Below are positions 32,867 to 33,809 of a stretch of DNA of 33,809 bases, in pieces. Where the stretch lies: positions 1 through 33,809 of the forward strand of contig MWCI01000035.1 of the NCBI GenBank assembly GCA_002069965.1, read 5' to 3'. Source of the DNA: Spirochaetes bacterium ADurb.Bin218 (GTDB lineage: Bacteria; Spirochaetota; UBA4802; UBA5550). The notes below the pieces were generated by a model. The model was not told the origin of the DNA, ran no database searches, and worked only from the letters and a program-made list of their open reading frames with translations. The stretch's first letter is position 1, and each line of letters starts with the position of its first letter. Made by a program: the position numbers and the translations under genes.

Positions 32867-33508
32867 TTATTTTAAAAAATACTGAAAAAGTCCCACAAGA
32901 AGGCCGCTTACTGCAATTAGTTGAGTAATCATAAGCCCTACAAGCCATCTTATGGCAGAGACATTGTTACTGTGAATCGCAATTGTAAGATCAGAGCGAG
33001 CCTGCGCTACATCACCTCTAACTTTTTCTATTTCAATCGTTAAATCTGAGCGCACTTTTTCTATCTCCCTGATTAACTTTAATTCAGTTTCTTTTATCTC
33101 ATTTCTGACCTTTTCTATCTCCTTAACTAACTTTAATTCAGTTTCCTTTATCTCGTTCCTGACCTTTTCTATTTCAATTGATAAATCCGATCTAACCTTT
33201 TCTATCTCCTTGACTAACTTTAATTCAGTTTCCTTTATCTCGTTCCTGACCTTTTCTATCTCCTTAACTAACTTTAATTCAGTTTGTTTTATCTCATTCC
33301 TGACCTTTTCCATTTCTATGGCAAAGTTTGCTCTGTTTTGCTCTATCTCCTTTATGAGTGTTAACTCTGTCCTGGTTAAATCATGGGATGTCACTATATC
33401 CACATCGCTCATGCCAATCTCTATTCTCTCTATAACATCTGCCAGAACTCTTGCCTTGTTCTCATCTTCCTTAAAAGCTTCGTAGACTTTTGCAGCAAGG
33501 GTCATCAT
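32867..33508 (-). CDS. Coiled-coil protein with C-terminal membrane anchor
   Basis: This 213-residue protein is a long coiled coil (about 45-175) between a short N-terminal globular part (LAAKVYEAFKEDENKARVLAD) and one C-terminal transmembrane segment (about 190-210, WLVGLMITQLIAVSGLLVGL). The coil is built from an 18-residue repeat, approximately EKVRNEIKETELKLVKEI, present four times with a spaced variant. This layout resembles DUF1640/CCDC90-type proteins, whose role in bacteria is unknown. GAGGAGA lies 7 nt upstream of the first of two adjacent ATG codons. Copy number of the repeat may vary between strains. Confidence 0.75.
   Translation of the reverse strand: MMTLAAKVYEAFKEDENKARVLADVIERIEIGMSDVDIVTSHDLTRTELTLIKEIEQNRANFAIEMEKVRNEIKQTELKLVKEIEKVRNEIKETELKLVKEIEKVRSDLSIEIEKVRNEIKETELKLVKEIEKVRNEIKETELKLIREIEKVRSDLTIEIEKVRGDVAQARSDLTIAIHSNNVSAIRWLVGLMITQLIAVSGLLVGLFQYFLK
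33056..33304 (-). repeat. 54-bp tandem repeat inside the coiled-coil gene
   Basis: Four 54-bp units (33056-33109, 33110-33163, 33197-33250 and 33251-33304) with a 33-bp variant unit between the second and third (33164-33196). Units 2, 3 and 4 are nearly identical; all keep the reading frame, each giving 18 residues of coiled coil. Confidence 0.9.
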
Positions 33509-33616
33509 CTTTTAATCTCCTCTTTTGCCATTTACAAAATGGACGAAAGTTTTTATAATTTTGAAAAAATTTTTTCAAAAAAGTTTAAATTTTATTCATC
33601 TTAAAAAACTCTTTAT

Positions 33617-33645
33617 AAGTTATATAAATATGTAAGTTTTGTCAA
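33617..33645 (-). promoter_or_regulatory. Promoter of the coiled-coil gene
   Basis: On the minus strand TTGACA (33645-33640), 17 bp and TAACTT (33622-33617), about 110 nt upstream of the ATG. Confidence 0.5.
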
Positions 33646-33809
33646 GAAACAAACATGAGATTTCCTCATCGCCGGGATCACAAGTAGCAGAGGGAAAACT
33701 CCTCTGGAGGACATAAAAGAAAACACTCCTCAAGATGAAGAGCAAGGTTAACCACGGAGCACACAGAGAGTGGAACTAAAGTCTCTCCCAATCAAAGCTT
33801 ACTATGTTT
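33646..33809. other. Window end without recognised gene
   Basis: No open frame of note. A motif ACCACGGAGCACACAGAGAG (33751-33770) resembles a short dispersed sequence found in many bacterial genomes, often near 23S-intervening-sequence-type protein genes; that link is not testable here. The rest shows nothing. Confidence 0.35.

Noticed and set aside
33056-33304. CRISPR-like array
   Set aside because: The repeats are directly contiguous 54-bp in-frame coding units without spacers of constant length.

Overview
This is an AT-rich stretch (roughly one third G+C by eye) of a diderm bacterial chromosome. A beta-barrel outer-membrane protein end, OmpA and TolB-like envelope proteins and several signal peptides and lipoproteins point to an outer membrane. 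A 7TM-GAF-SpoIIE phosphatase, a separate RsbW-type kinase, permissive lipoprotein signals and an hrcA-grpE-dnaK-dnaJ cluster would fit a spirochaete or a similar deep-branching diderm, but nothing here proves the phylum. Most genes have clear Shine-Dalgarno sequences and many have sigma-70 promoters of the form TTGACA-17-TAnnnT.

Layout. 1-538: end of an outer-membrane barrel. 639-3608: peroxide-stress block with a PerR-type regulator, a two-cysteine peroxiredoxin, a metallo-beta-lactamase-fold protein and a convergent CDF-like transporter. 3911-5520: PadR regulator plus nitronate-monooxygenase-type flavoprotein. 5770-7287: crotonase divergent from a secreted chalcone-isomerase-like protein. 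7419-9566 (minus): tRNA-Pro(CGG), an RsbW-like kinase and a PD40/OmpA protein. 9899-11885: metF and pta. 12126-18951: an envelope-modification island, with TolB-like propeller, SUMF1-like lipoprotein, MBOAT acyltransferase and SGNH partner on plus, facing Rrf2 regulator, CapA-like protein and a second SUMF1-like protein on minus. 19236-25057: a helical unknown, then CIRCE-hrcA-grpE-dnaK-dnaJ. 25325-28127: small acidic unknown, tyrS, ECF sigma factor and zinc anti-sigma factor. 28139-33508: cysteine hydrolase, 7TM-GAF-SpoIIE protein, small unknown, a QueH-Smr fusion and a repetitive coiled-coil membrane protein.

The most striking non-coding signal is a family of about 106-128 bp elements in four intergenic gaps (639-744, 5626-5746, 9752-9870, 19021-19148). 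They share imperfect terminal inverted repeats (CAGTAATTATTC-like), a central hairpin that keeps pairing while its sequence changes, and a conserved internal block. The 5626-5746 copy has 17-bp terminal repeats matching at 15 positions and is bracketed by a perfect 9-bp direct repeat, ATATCAAAA. This is the signature of a MITE, a non-autonomous transposon. No transposase is present in the window. Other points of note are the QueH-Smr fusion, a SpoIIE domain lacking expected catalytic residues, a predicted leaderless perR mRNA and the paired SUMF1 genes in the envelope island.
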